Source: CADCWK01 sp964244115 (lineage in GTDB: Bacteria > Chloroflexota > Chloroflexia > Thermomicrobiales > UBA6265). Taken from it: a stretch of 64,000 bases of DNA. The notes beneath the pieces are model-generated. The model saw only the letters and a list, made by a program, of their open reading frames with translations. It searched no databases and was not told the DNA's origin. Below, one piece after another: positions 19,147 through 27,221 of the stretch (within the stretch, counting starts at the first letter, position 1; the number at the start of each line of letters is the position of its first letter). The translations under genes and the position numbers were made by a program. The stretch is taken from NCBI GenBank assembly GCA_964244115.1, contig CAXTHM010000004.1, positions 38,734-102,733 on the forward strand, given 5' to 3'.

Positions 19147-20730
19147 TCAGGGCGTGACGACGACGGTCGCCCGCATCGCCGGGTCGGTGGAGCTGGCGTA
19201 GGCAAAGGTGCCGGCGGTGTCGAAGGCATGAATCCACGCCTCACCCTGGTCGAGCGTGCCGGAGTCGAACGACCCGTCGTTCGCCGTGGCGGAGTGCGGG
19301 ACGGCGTCGAGGTTGGTCCAGGTGACGATGGCTCCGACCGCTACCTGGATCTGGGCGGGCGTAAAGGCGTTGCCCTGGATCTGGACGGCCAGCGACGCGA
19401 TGCCCTGCTTGTCGCCGGCCGTCGCGTTCGGCGCCGTGCCCGTCTCCGGCGTGGCGTCGGTTGCGGTGGGAACGGTCTCCGGCGAGGCGGCCGGGACACT
19501 CTCCGGCGTCCCTTGGGCGTTGACGGGCGGGACGCAGGCGGAGTCCGCGAACAGGCCCGCCGGCATCGTGACCGGCCCGGCCAGCGTCGGATCGATCCGG
19601 ACGATGCCGCCTAGCTCGCCGTCGGTCGCGATCGCCGGCATCGAGACGTAGAGCCCGTTGTCCGGCCCGAGGGCCATCGAGATCGGGAAGTCCATCCCGT
19701 CGACGACGACGTCGAGACTGGCCGGGCCGGTCTGTCGCACGAGCCGGCCGGTGTTCGGCCGGATGTTGGGTTGGGTCGTCTGGTTGCCGGTCGCCATCTC
19801 CAGCGCGTAGAGGGTGCCGTCCGGCGTCACCGCCAGCCCGGTCACCGTCGTCAGCCCGGTCCAGAAGTCGCTGACCGTGCCGTCCGGCTCGACCTTGATG
19901 ACCTTGGAGGTCCCGTCGATGTGGGGCGCGGAGGTCAGGAAGCCGACGTAGACGCCGCCGTCCGGCGCCAGGGCGATCGCGGTCGGGACCGGATGCCCCT
20001 CCGAGATGTCGGCCAGGACACCGACCGTCCCGCTCGTCTCGACCCGGAGCAGCAGCCCTTGGTTGGCGTCGACGACCAGGAACCCGCCCTGCCAGGGCAC
20101 CATGGCGAAGGGCTCGCCCAGCTCGAGGACGTGGTACAAGTTGCTGGCCGGGTCCGCCGCGACGTAGGCCGAGAGGTCGCTCACCATCCGGACGCTGCCG
20201 TCCGGGTTGCGGGCGTAGAGGCCATTCGGGAAGTCCGGCCCGACGGCCTCGTAGCCGCCCGTGGCGTCCTGCAGGATATAGAGCTCCCCGTCGAGCATGG
20301 CCACGTCGACCGGGCCCTGGACGTCGCCGTACGGGTCCTGGGTCGAGGGCAGCCCCGTCACGATCGGCACGCCGCAGCCGTCGATGATCTGGACGACGCT
20401 CGCCGACGTCCCGGTCAGCGTCGGGCCGAGGACCTGGTCCTCCGGCGAGGCATCCGTCGATGTCGTGATCGTGGTCCCGCCACTGCCGGCCAGGGCGACG
20501 TAGAACTCGCCGTCCGGCCCCCAGGCGAAGCCGCGGGGGTTCTCCAGCCCGGTGGCCACGACGACGATCCCGCCGGGTCCGACCCCTGGGGTGGCTCCGG
20601 GCGTTCCCGCCGGCGTCCCCTCGGGCGTCGCGATCGGTGTCGCATCCCCGATCCCGCCCACGACCAGGGCGGCCCCGGCGGCTCCGACGAGATGCCGCCG
20701 GTTGAGCGACCCTGATAGGAGAGAACTCAC
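19147..20730 (-). CDS. ScyD/ScyE-like beta-propeller protein with degenerate cupredoxin domain
   Basis: A 527-residue secreted protein. LNRRHLVGAAGAALVVGG is a twin-arginine-like signal. It is followed by a Thr/Pro-rich linker (TPEGTPAGTPGATPGV) and an NHL/ScyD-type propeller (GLENPRGFAWGPDGEFYVAL, HPVPTAIALAPDGGVYVGFL). After a second Pro/Thr linker comes a C-terminal plastocyanin-like domain. In that domain the first copper His is kept (VPHSATANDGSFDSG), but the Cys and second His are replaced (FAYASSTDPAMRATVV), so it probably binds no type 1 copper. The GTG at 20730 follows GGAGGA; an ATG just upstream is in another frame and stops at once. Confidence 0.85.
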   Translation of the reverse strand: MSSLLSGSLNRRHLVGAAGAALVVGGIGDATPIATPEGTPAGTPGATPGVGPGGIVVVATGLENPRGFAWGPDGEFYVALAGSGGTTITTSTDASPEDQVLGPTLTGTSASVVQIIDGCGVPIVTGLPSTQDPYGDVQGPVDVAMLDGELYILQDATGGYEAVGPDFPNGLYARNPDGSVRMVSDLSAYVAADPASNLYHVLELGEPFAMVPWQGGFLVVDANQGLLLRVETSGTVGVLADISEGHPVPTAIALAPDGGVYVGFLTSAPHIDGTSKVIKVEPDGTVSDFWTGLTTVTGLAVTPDGTLYALEMATGNQTTQPNIRPNTGRLVRQTGPASLDVVVDGMDFPISMALGPDNGLYVSMPAIATDGELGGIVRIDPTLAGPVTMPAGLFADSACVPPVNAQGTPESVPAASPETVPTATDATPETGTAPNATAGDKQGIASLAVQIQGNAFTPAQIQVAVGAIVTWTNLDAVPHSATANDGSFDSGTLDQGEAWIHAFDTAGTFAYASSTDPAMRATVVVTP

Positions 20731-20773
20731 GGTTTCATTCCTCCGCTGACCCGCGCGAGCGACCAGTGCCGCG

Positions 20774-22279
20774 CTACTGCACGACGATCGTGGCGACCAT
20801 GTTCGGGTGATAGTTGCAGTGGTAGGCCACGCTGCCGCTCGCCGTGAAGGTGTGGGTGAAACTCTGGCCAGGCGAGAGGTTGCCGGAATCGAACGAGCCG
20901 TCATCGGCCGTGACCGTGTGGGCGGCGGTGTCGTTGTTGGTCCAGGTCACGGTCGTGCCGGCCGCCACCGTGAGCGAGGTCGGGCTGAACGCATAGTTGA
21001 CGAGGGAGACCGCCGAGCCGCCGGTCGCCGGTGCGGCTCCCCCGGAGGGCGGTCCGATCGGGGTCGCCGCTCCCGCCATGGCGGACATGTCGGGCGTGGC
21101 CGCTGGGGTCGGCGTCGGGACGGCGCCGGGGCAGGTCGATGTCGCGAGCAGCGCGTCGCTCATCGTGAGCGTCTGCCCCTGGCTGAGGTCGAGCCGGACG
21201 ATCGCGCCCATTGCGCCGGGCGGCCCGAAGGCCGGAGTGGCGACGTAGAGGCCACCGTCCGGACCGAACGCCATCGCTACCGGCCGGTCCAGACCCGTCG
21301 CGATGTCGGCCGATCCGGCGGGACCGGTCTGGCGGACGACCTTGCCGGTCCCAGCCCGCGCGAAGGGCGGCGTAGGGGTATTGCCCGTACCCATCTCCAG
21401 GGCGTAGAGCGACCCGTCCGGGCCGAAGGCCACGCCCGTCACCGCCGTCAGGCCGGTCCAGACGTCGGTCGCCGTCCCGTCGGGCGCGACCCGGACGACC
21501 TTCGAGGCGCCGTCCGTGTAGGGCGCCGATGTCAGGAAGCCGACGTAGAGGCTGCCATCGGGTGCCAGTGCGAGTCCGGTCGGGACCCTGTGGGTGCCGA
21601 CCGAGAAGTCGACCAGACGGGTGATCGTCCCATCGGTCGTGACCCGCAACAGTTGACCGCTATTGGCCTCGACCAGCCAGAGCTCGTCGTCGCCGGCGAC
21701 CATCGCGAACGGATCGCCATCTGGCCCGTAGTCCCCCGGCACTACCGAGACGGGGTTGGACGACATCCAGGCGCCGAGGTCGGCGACGAGCTGGGCGCTG
21801 CCATCCCCGTCGAGGGCGTAGACGCCGTTGGGCGTGGTCGGGTTGTCGTTGCTCGCCCCGCCACCGGCGATCGCGACGTAGACCCGATCGTCGAGCAGGG
21901 CGACGGCGGCTGGCCCGCGAACGTTCCCGGCCGCTCCGATCGTCGAGGGCAGGTCATCCGCGAAGGTGACCGGGCAGCCGCCATCCACGTAGGAGACCGA
22001 CCCGGTCAGGCCGCCGCCGGCCGTGGTCATCCCGTTGGCCGCCGGGGTCGCTCCGAGCGGGGGCAGCCCTCCTTCGCCCGCTTCCGTGACGTAGAACGAG
22101 CCGTCGACGCCCCAGGTGAAGCCGCGTGGATGCTCCAGTCCGCTTGCTGCGAGCGTGATGCCCTCGGTCGAGACGATCGGCGTCGCCTGCCGGGCGAGAA
22201 CGGCCATCGGGGTCACCACGACGAGCAGGCTGACGAGCGTCAGGCGAACACTGGCCACTCGCGACCGTCTGGCGTTCAC
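20774..22279 (-). CDS. ScyD/ScyE-like beta-propeller protein with intact cupredoxin domain
   Basis: A 501-residue paralogue of the next gene downstream. It has a Sec-type signal (SVRLTLVSLLVVVTPMAVLA), then a propeller (GLEHPRGFTWGVDGSFYVTE, HRVPTGLALAPDGSLYVGFL) and a C-terminal cupredoxin. The copper ligands are complete: TAAHTVTADDGSFDSG gives the first His, and VAYHCNYHPNMVATIVV gives Cys, His and Met. It may pass electrons or copper to the neighbouring oxidase, which is an inference. The start is GTG with AGGAGGAG upstream. The 180 bases beyond it hold the likely promoter. Confidence 0.87.
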   Translation of the reverse strand: MNARRSRVASVRLTLVSLLVVVTPMAVLARQATPIVSTEGITLAASGLEHPRGFTWGVDGSFYVTEAGEGGLPPLGATPAANGMTTAGGGLTGSVSYVDGGCPVTFADDLPSTIGAAGNVRGPAAVALLDDRVYVAIAGGGASNDNPTTPNGVYALDGDGSAQLVADLGAWMSSNPVSVVPGDYGPDGDPFAMVAGDDELWLVEANSGQLLRVTTDGTITRLVDFSVGTHRVPTGLALAPDGSLYVGFLTSAPYTDGASKVVRVAPDGTATDVWTGLTAVTGVAFGPDGSLYALEMGTGNTPTPPFARAGTGKVVRQTGPAGSADIATGLDRPVAMAFGPDGGLYVATPAFGPPGAMGAIVRLDLSQGQTLTMSDALLATSTCPGAVPTPTPAATPDMSAMAGAATPIGPPSGGAAPATGGSAVSLVNYAFSPTSLTVAAGTTVTWTNNDTAAHTVTADDGSFDSGNLSPGQSFTHTFTASGSVAYHCNYHPNMVATIVVQ

Positions 22280-22460
22280 GTTGACTCCTCCTGGCAGGAA
22301 AGCAGGCAGACAGGGCGGGAAATGTTCACCTGAGAGCGCACTATATGGTTAAGGCGACAAGGACGTCAATATCGACATCCATGACGTCCGTACTGTCCTG
22401 ATCGACCGCTCGGCCCTCCCGCCGGTCGGCCGCCCGTCTCTCGCGCCGTTGCGGTGACGG

Positions 22461-23448
22461 TCAGAAATAGCTGATCGCGGTCAGGCCGGTGCTCTTCTTC
22501 GCCGAGAGATGGCCGGAGTAGGGGGCGACGTAGGTGCCGGAGGTCGGCGCGACGTCGCCGTAGTCGCGGCCGATCGCGACGGTGACGTAGTTCAGGCCCG
22601 GCTCGTTGCCGTTGGTCGGGTCGAAGGCGTGGGCGACGAAGCGGCCGGCGTGGTCCGGGTCCGGCAGCAGGACCTCCACCCAGGCGTGCGTCCCACCCTC
22701 GCCGAGGAGGTGCCCGGAGACGTAGCGAGCGGGGACGCCGCAGAGCCGGCAGAGCGTCAGCATGATGTGGGAGTAGTCCTGGCAGACGCCGGTCCGGACG
22801 GAGAAGGCCTCGGCGGCCGTCGTCCGGACACCGGTGATGCCGTGGGCGTAGCGCATCTGCTCATGGACCCAGGCGTTGATCCGGCTGGCGATGTCCAGTA
22901 GGTCGTCGCCGTGGCCGCGCAGCCCGGCGGCGGCTTCGCGCAGCGCGTCGTCGGGCCGGGTATAGGCCGACGGCTCCCGGAAGGTGGCCTTCGCGTGGTC
23001 GCCGGCGGAGACCGCCGTCGGGCCCGCCAGCCGGTCGCGCTCGACGACGATCCAGGCGACGNNNNNNNNNNCTGTGCGTCGCGATGTAGCGCAACAGCCA
23101 GCGGACGACGATCCAGGCGACGAAGTCGATCGCCTGGCCGACGTAGTCGACGAGCAGCGAGAGGACGAGGTTGCCGAAGCGGTCGGTGTCGCGGCGCATC
23201 TCCGTCGTCGGCGACGAGACCTCCAGCCGGTGGCTGATCAGGCGCTGGTCCCCGTGGCGCTCGGGCGGGATGATGACCAGCCGCTGACGCAGGTCCCGGA
23301 TCGGGCCGGTGTACTCGTAGCGGAAGTGCTGATGGATCAGGTAGGCCGTCGTCCGGACGTCCGCCCAGTCGACCGCGCGGTGGTCGAGGGTGCCGAGCGT
23401 CGCGATCGTCGTCTCGCCGCTGCCCGGGACCGGTGCCGGTGCCGTCAT
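22461..23448 (-). CDS. Transglutaminase-like protein, interrupted only by an assembly gap
   Basis: The N-terminal part starts at ATG 23448 (MTAPAPVPGSGETT), and the C-terminal part carries a transglutaminase core: Cys in TGVCQDYSHIMLTLCRLC, His in GGTHAWVEVLL, Asp in HAFDPTNGNEPG. The two parts are in different frames across the N run. A 19-base repeat (23043-23061 and 23104-23122) flanks the gap. Overlapping the two copies removes 61 bases and leaves one 308-residue frame reading FVAWIVVERDRLAG. I therefore regard the gene as intact in the organism. Its start overlaps the neighbouring transglutaminase stop (ATGA). Confidence 0.85.
23062..23071. other. Assembly gap (10 N), probably a false join
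   Basis: Ten N bases. The 19 bases before the gap recur 42 bases after it, and merging them restores an open transglutaminase frame. The 32 bases at 23072-23103 are therefore probably stray contig-end sequence rather than part of the gene. Confidence 0.8.
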
Positions 23449-24383
23449 CCGGTCACCGCCTCGCGGTCGACGTCGGCTGGCTGGTTCTGCCCGGAACCGA
23501 GGATGAGGCCCTCGGAGGTCCCGGGCGTCTGGGTCGGCCGGTCGCTCGTCGAGGACGCATCGCCCGACGCGTCGCCCGACGCGTCGACTTCGTCCGTCCA
23601 GACGACCATCGACCGGAACGTCGCCGCGCCGTAGGTGGTGACCATCGCCACGTCGACCGCGTCGCGGCCGAGGCCGATCGGGATCCGGCCGATCCGGGGG
23701 GTGTTGAAGCGGGCGTCGAACGTCCACCAGCGGTCGCCAAGGTACGCCTCGAACCAGGCGTGGAAGTCCATCGGCGGCTGCGGCCCGGTCACGCCGATGT
23801 CGGGCATGTAGCCGAAGACGTAGCGGGCCGGGATGTTCAGGCAGCGGCAGAAGGTGATCGCGAGGTGGGCGAAGTCCCGGCACATCCCGCCGCCGGCGAC
23901 GTAGACATCGACTGCGGTCGTCAGCGGCGTGCTCTGGAGCAGGCCGTAGCGGATGTTCTCGTGGATCCAGTCGCAGATCGCCTGGACCCGCGCCCAGCCC
24001 GGCCGGGCCTGCCCGAACAGGTGCCAGGCGACCTGGGAGAGCGACTCCGTCAGGCAGTAGCGGCTGGCGAGGGTGTAGACCAGCACATCGTCCGGCAGGT
24101 CCTGGACGGGCCACTCGATCGCGTCGAGCGCGACCGGGTCGGGGTCCGGCGAGACGTCGACGATGGCGTCGTAGCGGAGCGTCGACGGGCCGACCGGCAG
24201 CGTCAGGCGCTCGACCCGGTTGTGGAACAGATCCTCGTAGCCGTGCCGGTCGGTCGCCGGGGTGCGTTCCCACGTCTCGCTCATGACGCGGTGCGGCGGG
24301 TCCGGGTGGGGCTGGACGAGGACGAGCGCCGGGGTCGGCGACAGCGATTCGTATTTGAATTCACACCCGACGCGAAGTTGCAT
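23445..24383 (-). CDS. Transglutaminase-like protein
   Basis: A 312-residue COG1305-type protein. It has a beta-rich N-terminal domain (MQLRVGCEFKYESLSPTPAL) and a papain-like core with catalytic Cys in AGGGMCRDFAHLAITFCRCL, His in PMDFHAWFEAYLG and Asp in WTFDARFNTPRIGRIPIG. The C-terminal ~45 residues are a low-complexity acidic tail with a small DASGD repeat. It could cleave, cross-link or transfer amides in peptides. It lies downstream of the ATP-grasp/alpha-E genes and overlaps the next transglutaminase. Confidence 0.88.
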   Translation of the reverse strand: MQLRVGCEFKYESLSPTPALVLVQPHPDPPHRVMSETWERTPATDRHGYEDLFHNRVERLTLPVGPSTLRYDAIVDVSPDPDPVALDAIEWPVQDLPDDVLVYTLASRYCLTESLSQVAWHLFGQARPGWARVQAICDWIHENIRYGLLQSTPLTTAVDVYVAGGGMCRDFAHLAITFCRCLNIPARYVFGYMPDIGVTGPQPPMDFHAWFEAYLGDRWWTFDARFNTPRIGRIPIGLGRDAVDVAMVTTYGAATFRSMVVWTDEVDASGDASGDASSTSDRPTQTPGTSEGLILGSGQNQPADVDREAVTG

Positions 24384-24604
24384 GCTGGGGTCCTTCTCGT
24401 GGTGGCCGCTTCCCGGCGCATCGGGGTCGCTGTCGTCGTCGCTCGACTGGTCGGTGCCGACATCGCCTGATCCGGGCCGTCGCTGGCGATTCGGTCGCGA
24501 TCACCCGCCCTGAAGGGACCGGCTCAACGACGTTGGTCGCAACGATGCCGTCCGACCCGGCTGCCTCGTTGAACCAGCGCGGCATGGTGGCCCGTCCGAG
24601 TGGC

Positions 24605-24816
24605 CCGACCATGATTGGATCGGGCTCGGAGACGATGTCGCGAGGATGGTTGGTCAGAATGCGAACTCCTGGGTGTTTGCCTTCATGTCGTCGACGTCGA
24701 TTTCCCTCGGAATGGGAGTCCGATTGGCCTTCGACCCGGTCTCCTGAACGGTCTGGTTCGCTTCCGCACATATGCCGCGCGACATCGTTCCCGAGCCCGA
24801 TCCATTCATGGTTGGG
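24605..24816. repeat. Inverted repeat of about 42 bases bracketing a small ORF
   Basis: Left arm 24605-24646 and right arm about 24775-24816 are inverted copies with about five mismatches; both contain the core GGATCGGGCTCGG and ACGATGTCGCG. The ~130 bases between them hold almost the whole of the 51-codon ORF 24654-24809. The right arm covers that ORF's start, and the left arm lies just after its stop. Outside the left arm, 24384-24604 shows no gene I can support. Confidence 0.65.
24654..24809 (-). CDS. 51-residue ORF translationally coupled to a transglutaminase
   Basis: A 51-codon ORF whose ATG overlaps the stop of the upstream transglutaminase gene (ATGA at 24809-24806). The peptide starts MNGSGSGTMSRGICAEANQ and ends DDMKANTQEFAF; it is polar, with one Cys and several Asn, Gln and Glu. 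I recognise no family. Position and coupling make it a candidate small substrate or accessory of the transglutaminase/ATP-grasp genes. It may instead be chance reading of a repeat-bounded spacer. Confidence 0.4.
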   Translation of the reverse strand: MNGSGSGTMSRGICAEANQTVQETGSKANRTPIPREIDVDDMKANTQEFAF

Positions 24817-25945
24817 TCTCCGGTCCGGACCCACGATTGGGATCGCCCGTTTGTTGTTGCTGCTGCGGTTGCTGCCGGGGGATGTCCTTCTCGCCGTTCG
24901 GGTCCCGCATGCTGGAGGGCAGGTCGTTCTCGAACGAGCGGTGGGTCCCGACGGACTGCGTCATGCCGCCCATCGACTGCGACATCGCCCCGATCCGCTG
25001 GAGCTGCTTCATCGCGCCGAGGGTCTGGTACTGGATCAGCTCGCCGCGGCGCCGGTCGCTGCTCATCGCGATCCCGCGGATATCGCCGATCACGGCGCTC
25101 CGGACGGTCACGTCCAGGTCCGACGCCGTGCCGCCGCGGTAGGTGCCGCGGACCACGGTGACATCGGCGTAATCGCGGCCGACGGCGATCCGGACGTGGC
25201 GACCGGTGCAGGGGCCGCCGCTGGTCGGGTCGACGCCGACCCAGCCGTAGGGCGGGACGAAGGCCTCCACCCAGGCATGCGACGCCGTGCTCTCGGCGAT
25301 GTCGCCGAGGTAGCCGCTGACGTAGCGGGCGGGCAGCCCGGCGTGGCGGCAGAGGCAGATCAGGACGTGCGAGAAGTCCTGGCAGACGCCGCTGCCGCCG
25401 GCCAGTACCTCGGCCACGCGCGAGTGGACCGTGGTCGTGCCGAGCTGATAGGTCAGCCGCTCCCGGACGTGCGCGGCAGCCGCCAGCAGGAAGGCATAGG
25501 CCGAGGCGTCGGGGTCCTGGGCGAGTAATGCCTCGGTCAGCAGCGCGGTCGAGTCGTCGAGGGCGACGTAGGTGCTGGGGACGAGGAACTCGGCGTGATC
25601 GTCCGTGAAGGCGGCGTCGGCCGCGAGCCCGGCGACGGGCGGTGAGCGGTCGGCCTCGCCATCGCGTGGCCCCGCCAGCGGCTGGCTGAAGTCGGCGAAG
25701 GTGACGACGTCGCTGGTCGCCTCGATCGCGAGGTGGTTGTGCAGGTAGGGGATGCTGAAATCGTGGACGGCGTTGCCGTAGTAGTCCGCGAAGGCGATCA
25801 CCGTCGCCGGTGGGTCGATCGCGAGATTGAAGTCCAGGCAGGTCTGGGTCTCGTCCGAGGTCGGGCGGAGCCGGACCTCGTTGAAGCTCTCGTGGACCGG
25901 GGCGGTGTAGCCGTAGGTCGTGCGGTGCGAGATCCGGTAGCGCAT
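24806..25945 (-). CDS. Transglutaminase-like protein with Gln-rich tail
   Basis: A 379-residue protein of the COG1305 type usually found beside alpha-E and circularly permuted ATP-grasp genes. The N-terminal domain begins MRYRISHRTTYGYTAPVHES. The core has Cys in GSGVCQDFSHVLICLCRHA, His in STASHAWVEAFVPPYGWVG and Asp in GVDPTSGGPCTGRHVRIA. The last ~90 residues are not part of the fold: Met/Gln-rich, then a poly-Gln stretch (PRQQPQQQQQTG). It starts 15 bases after the alpha-E gene ends. Confidence 0.9.
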   Translation of the reverse strand: MRYRISHRTTYGYTAPVHESFNEVRLRPTSDETQTCLDFNLAIDPPATVIAFADYYGNAVHDFSIPYLHNHLAIEATSDVVTFADFSQPLAGPRDGEADRSPPVAGLAADAAFTDDHAEFLVPSTYVALDDSTALLTEALLAQDPDASAYAFLLAAAAHVRERLTYQLGTTTVHSRVAEVLAGGSGVCQDFSHVLICLCRHAGLPARYVSGYLGDIAESTASHAWVEAFVPPYGWVGVDPTSGGPCTGRHVRIAVGRDYADVTVVRGTYRGGTASDLDVTVRSAVIGDIRGIAMSSDRRRGELIQYQTLGAMKQLQRIGAMSQSMGGMTQSVGTHRSFENDLPSSMRDPNGEKDIPRQQPQQQQQTGDPNRGSGPETQP

Positions 25946-25960
25946 GGTCGCGGGCCCTCC

Positions 25961-27061
25961 TCAGGCGATGAACTCCTCGGGCCGCAGGATCCGGGGGGCG
26001 AAGTACTGGTTCTGGACGTGCTCGCCGATCCCGAAGCAGTTGCGCTGCAACTCCAGCAGGAACCCATGCAGCCCGGCCGAGAAGATCTCGTCGACGAGGC
26101 CGTAGGCGAGCTGGCTGCGCATCCGGCCGACGGCCCGCTCGGCCTCCTCGGTCGCGCCGATCGCGGGGCGATGGGTGATGACATCGCCGACATGGCCGGG
26201 CTCGTAGGCGCGGTAGGCCCCGATCGCGGCCAGCGAGGACTCGACCTCGGCGATCGCGAACCGGATCGACCGCGGGAAGACCGGCGACAGGATCAGCATC
26301 TCGATCACCGAGCGGGGCCGGACGGCGCTCCGGTAGAGCTTGTGGTAGGCCTCGTAGGCAGACAGCGAGCGCAGCACCGCCAGCCACTGGTGCGGGTCGC
26401 CGGGGACGTCCTCGAAGGCCACCTCGCGGGCGGCGGCGATGAACCGCGGGCCGCTGACCGGTGCGTCGATGACGGCGTCGGCGACGAGCAGGTGGAACTT
26501 GACGTCGAGGGCGCGGGCGGTCTTCTCGGCCCGTTCGAGGAACTTGCCGGCCTGGAGGAAGTACCAGCCCTCCTCGCGCGGCATCGTGCTGTCGGTCACG
26601 CCCTGGAACAGGTGGCTGAACTCGACGACCGAGCGGTAGAACTGGTGCGCGTTCTCGATGCTCGCGTCGGGCGGCGTCTCGTCGCGCTGCCGCTGGAGCA
26701 GCAGGTGGAAGCGGTTGAGCGCCTCCCACATCTCGCTAGCGATCTCGTGCCGCATCGTGCCCGCCTGCTCCCGGGCGAGGGCGACGCAGGAGATGATCGA
26801 GTTCGGGTTGGACTCGTCCAGCGTCAGGTACGACGGCACGGTGTCCTCGGTCGCGACGCCGTAGGCATCCCGGAAGCGCTGCTCATCGCCGACGATCGCC
26901 AGCAGGGCCTCCCACTGGCGCTGGCGACGGAGCTCGTCGTCCGGTGTCGCGCCCATCCCGAGGGTGTGGTGGTAGTTGACGTCGGTGATCCGGGCCGTGT
27001 CCTCGGCCCGCTCGACGTAGCGCCCGATCCAGTAGAGCGACTCGGCGATCCGGCTCAGCAC
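25961..27061 (-). CDS. Alpha-E domain protein (COG2307)
   Basis: A 366-residue all-helical alpha-E protein. The start VLSRIAESLYWIGRYVERAE is diagnostic, and later blocks include EGWYFLQAGKFLERAEKTAR and FPRSIRFAIAEVESSLAAIG. In other bacteria this family is nearly always next to a circularly permuted ATP-grasp enzyme and transglutaminases, as here. Its biochemical role is not established. The GTG at 27061 has GAGGAGGAG 7 bases upstream, so I prefer it to the longer frame beginning at 27196, which would cover an intergenic repeat. Confidence 0.92.
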   Translation of the reverse strand: MLSRIAESLYWIGRYVERAEDTARITDVNYHHTLGMGATPDDELRRQRQWEALLAIVGDEQRFRDAYGVATEDTVPSYLTLDESNPNSIISCVALAREQAGTMRHEIASEMWEALNRFHLLLQRQRDETPPDASIENAHQFYRSVVEFSHLFQGVTDSTMPREEGWYFLQAGKFLERAEKTARALDVKFHLLVADAVIDAPVSGPRFIAAAREVAFEDVPGDPHQWLAVLRSLSAYEAYHKLYRSAVRPRSVIEMLILSPVFPRSIRFAIAEVESSLAAIGAYRAYEPGHVGDVITHRPAIGATEEAERAVGRMRSQLAYGLVDEIFSAGLHGFLLELQRNCFGIGEHVQNQYFAPRILRPEEFIA

Positions 27062-27120
27062 GGCCGCTCCTCCTCGACGACGGTTCTCAAGCAACGCGCC
27101 TGATCTGGAATCAATGGCTT

Positions 27121-27193
27121 GCTCCCCTCTCCGGGCGTGAGCGCCGCAGCGCGAAACGAGCCGGGGAGGGGCTGGGGGAGGGGTCTGCTCCGC
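27121..27193. repeat. REP-like intergenic hairpin repeat
   Basis: GCTCCCCTCTCCGGGCG and GCCGGGGAGGGG form the outer arms, and GCGC-CGCA-GCGC forms an inner hairpin. The right part, GGCTGGGGGAGGGGTCTGCT, is nearly repeated at about 45883-45901. It lies between the ATP-grasp and alpha-E genes. Confidence 0.65.
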
Positions 27194-27221
27194 CACCCGG
27201 TCGCTCCATGAGAATCCCGAA

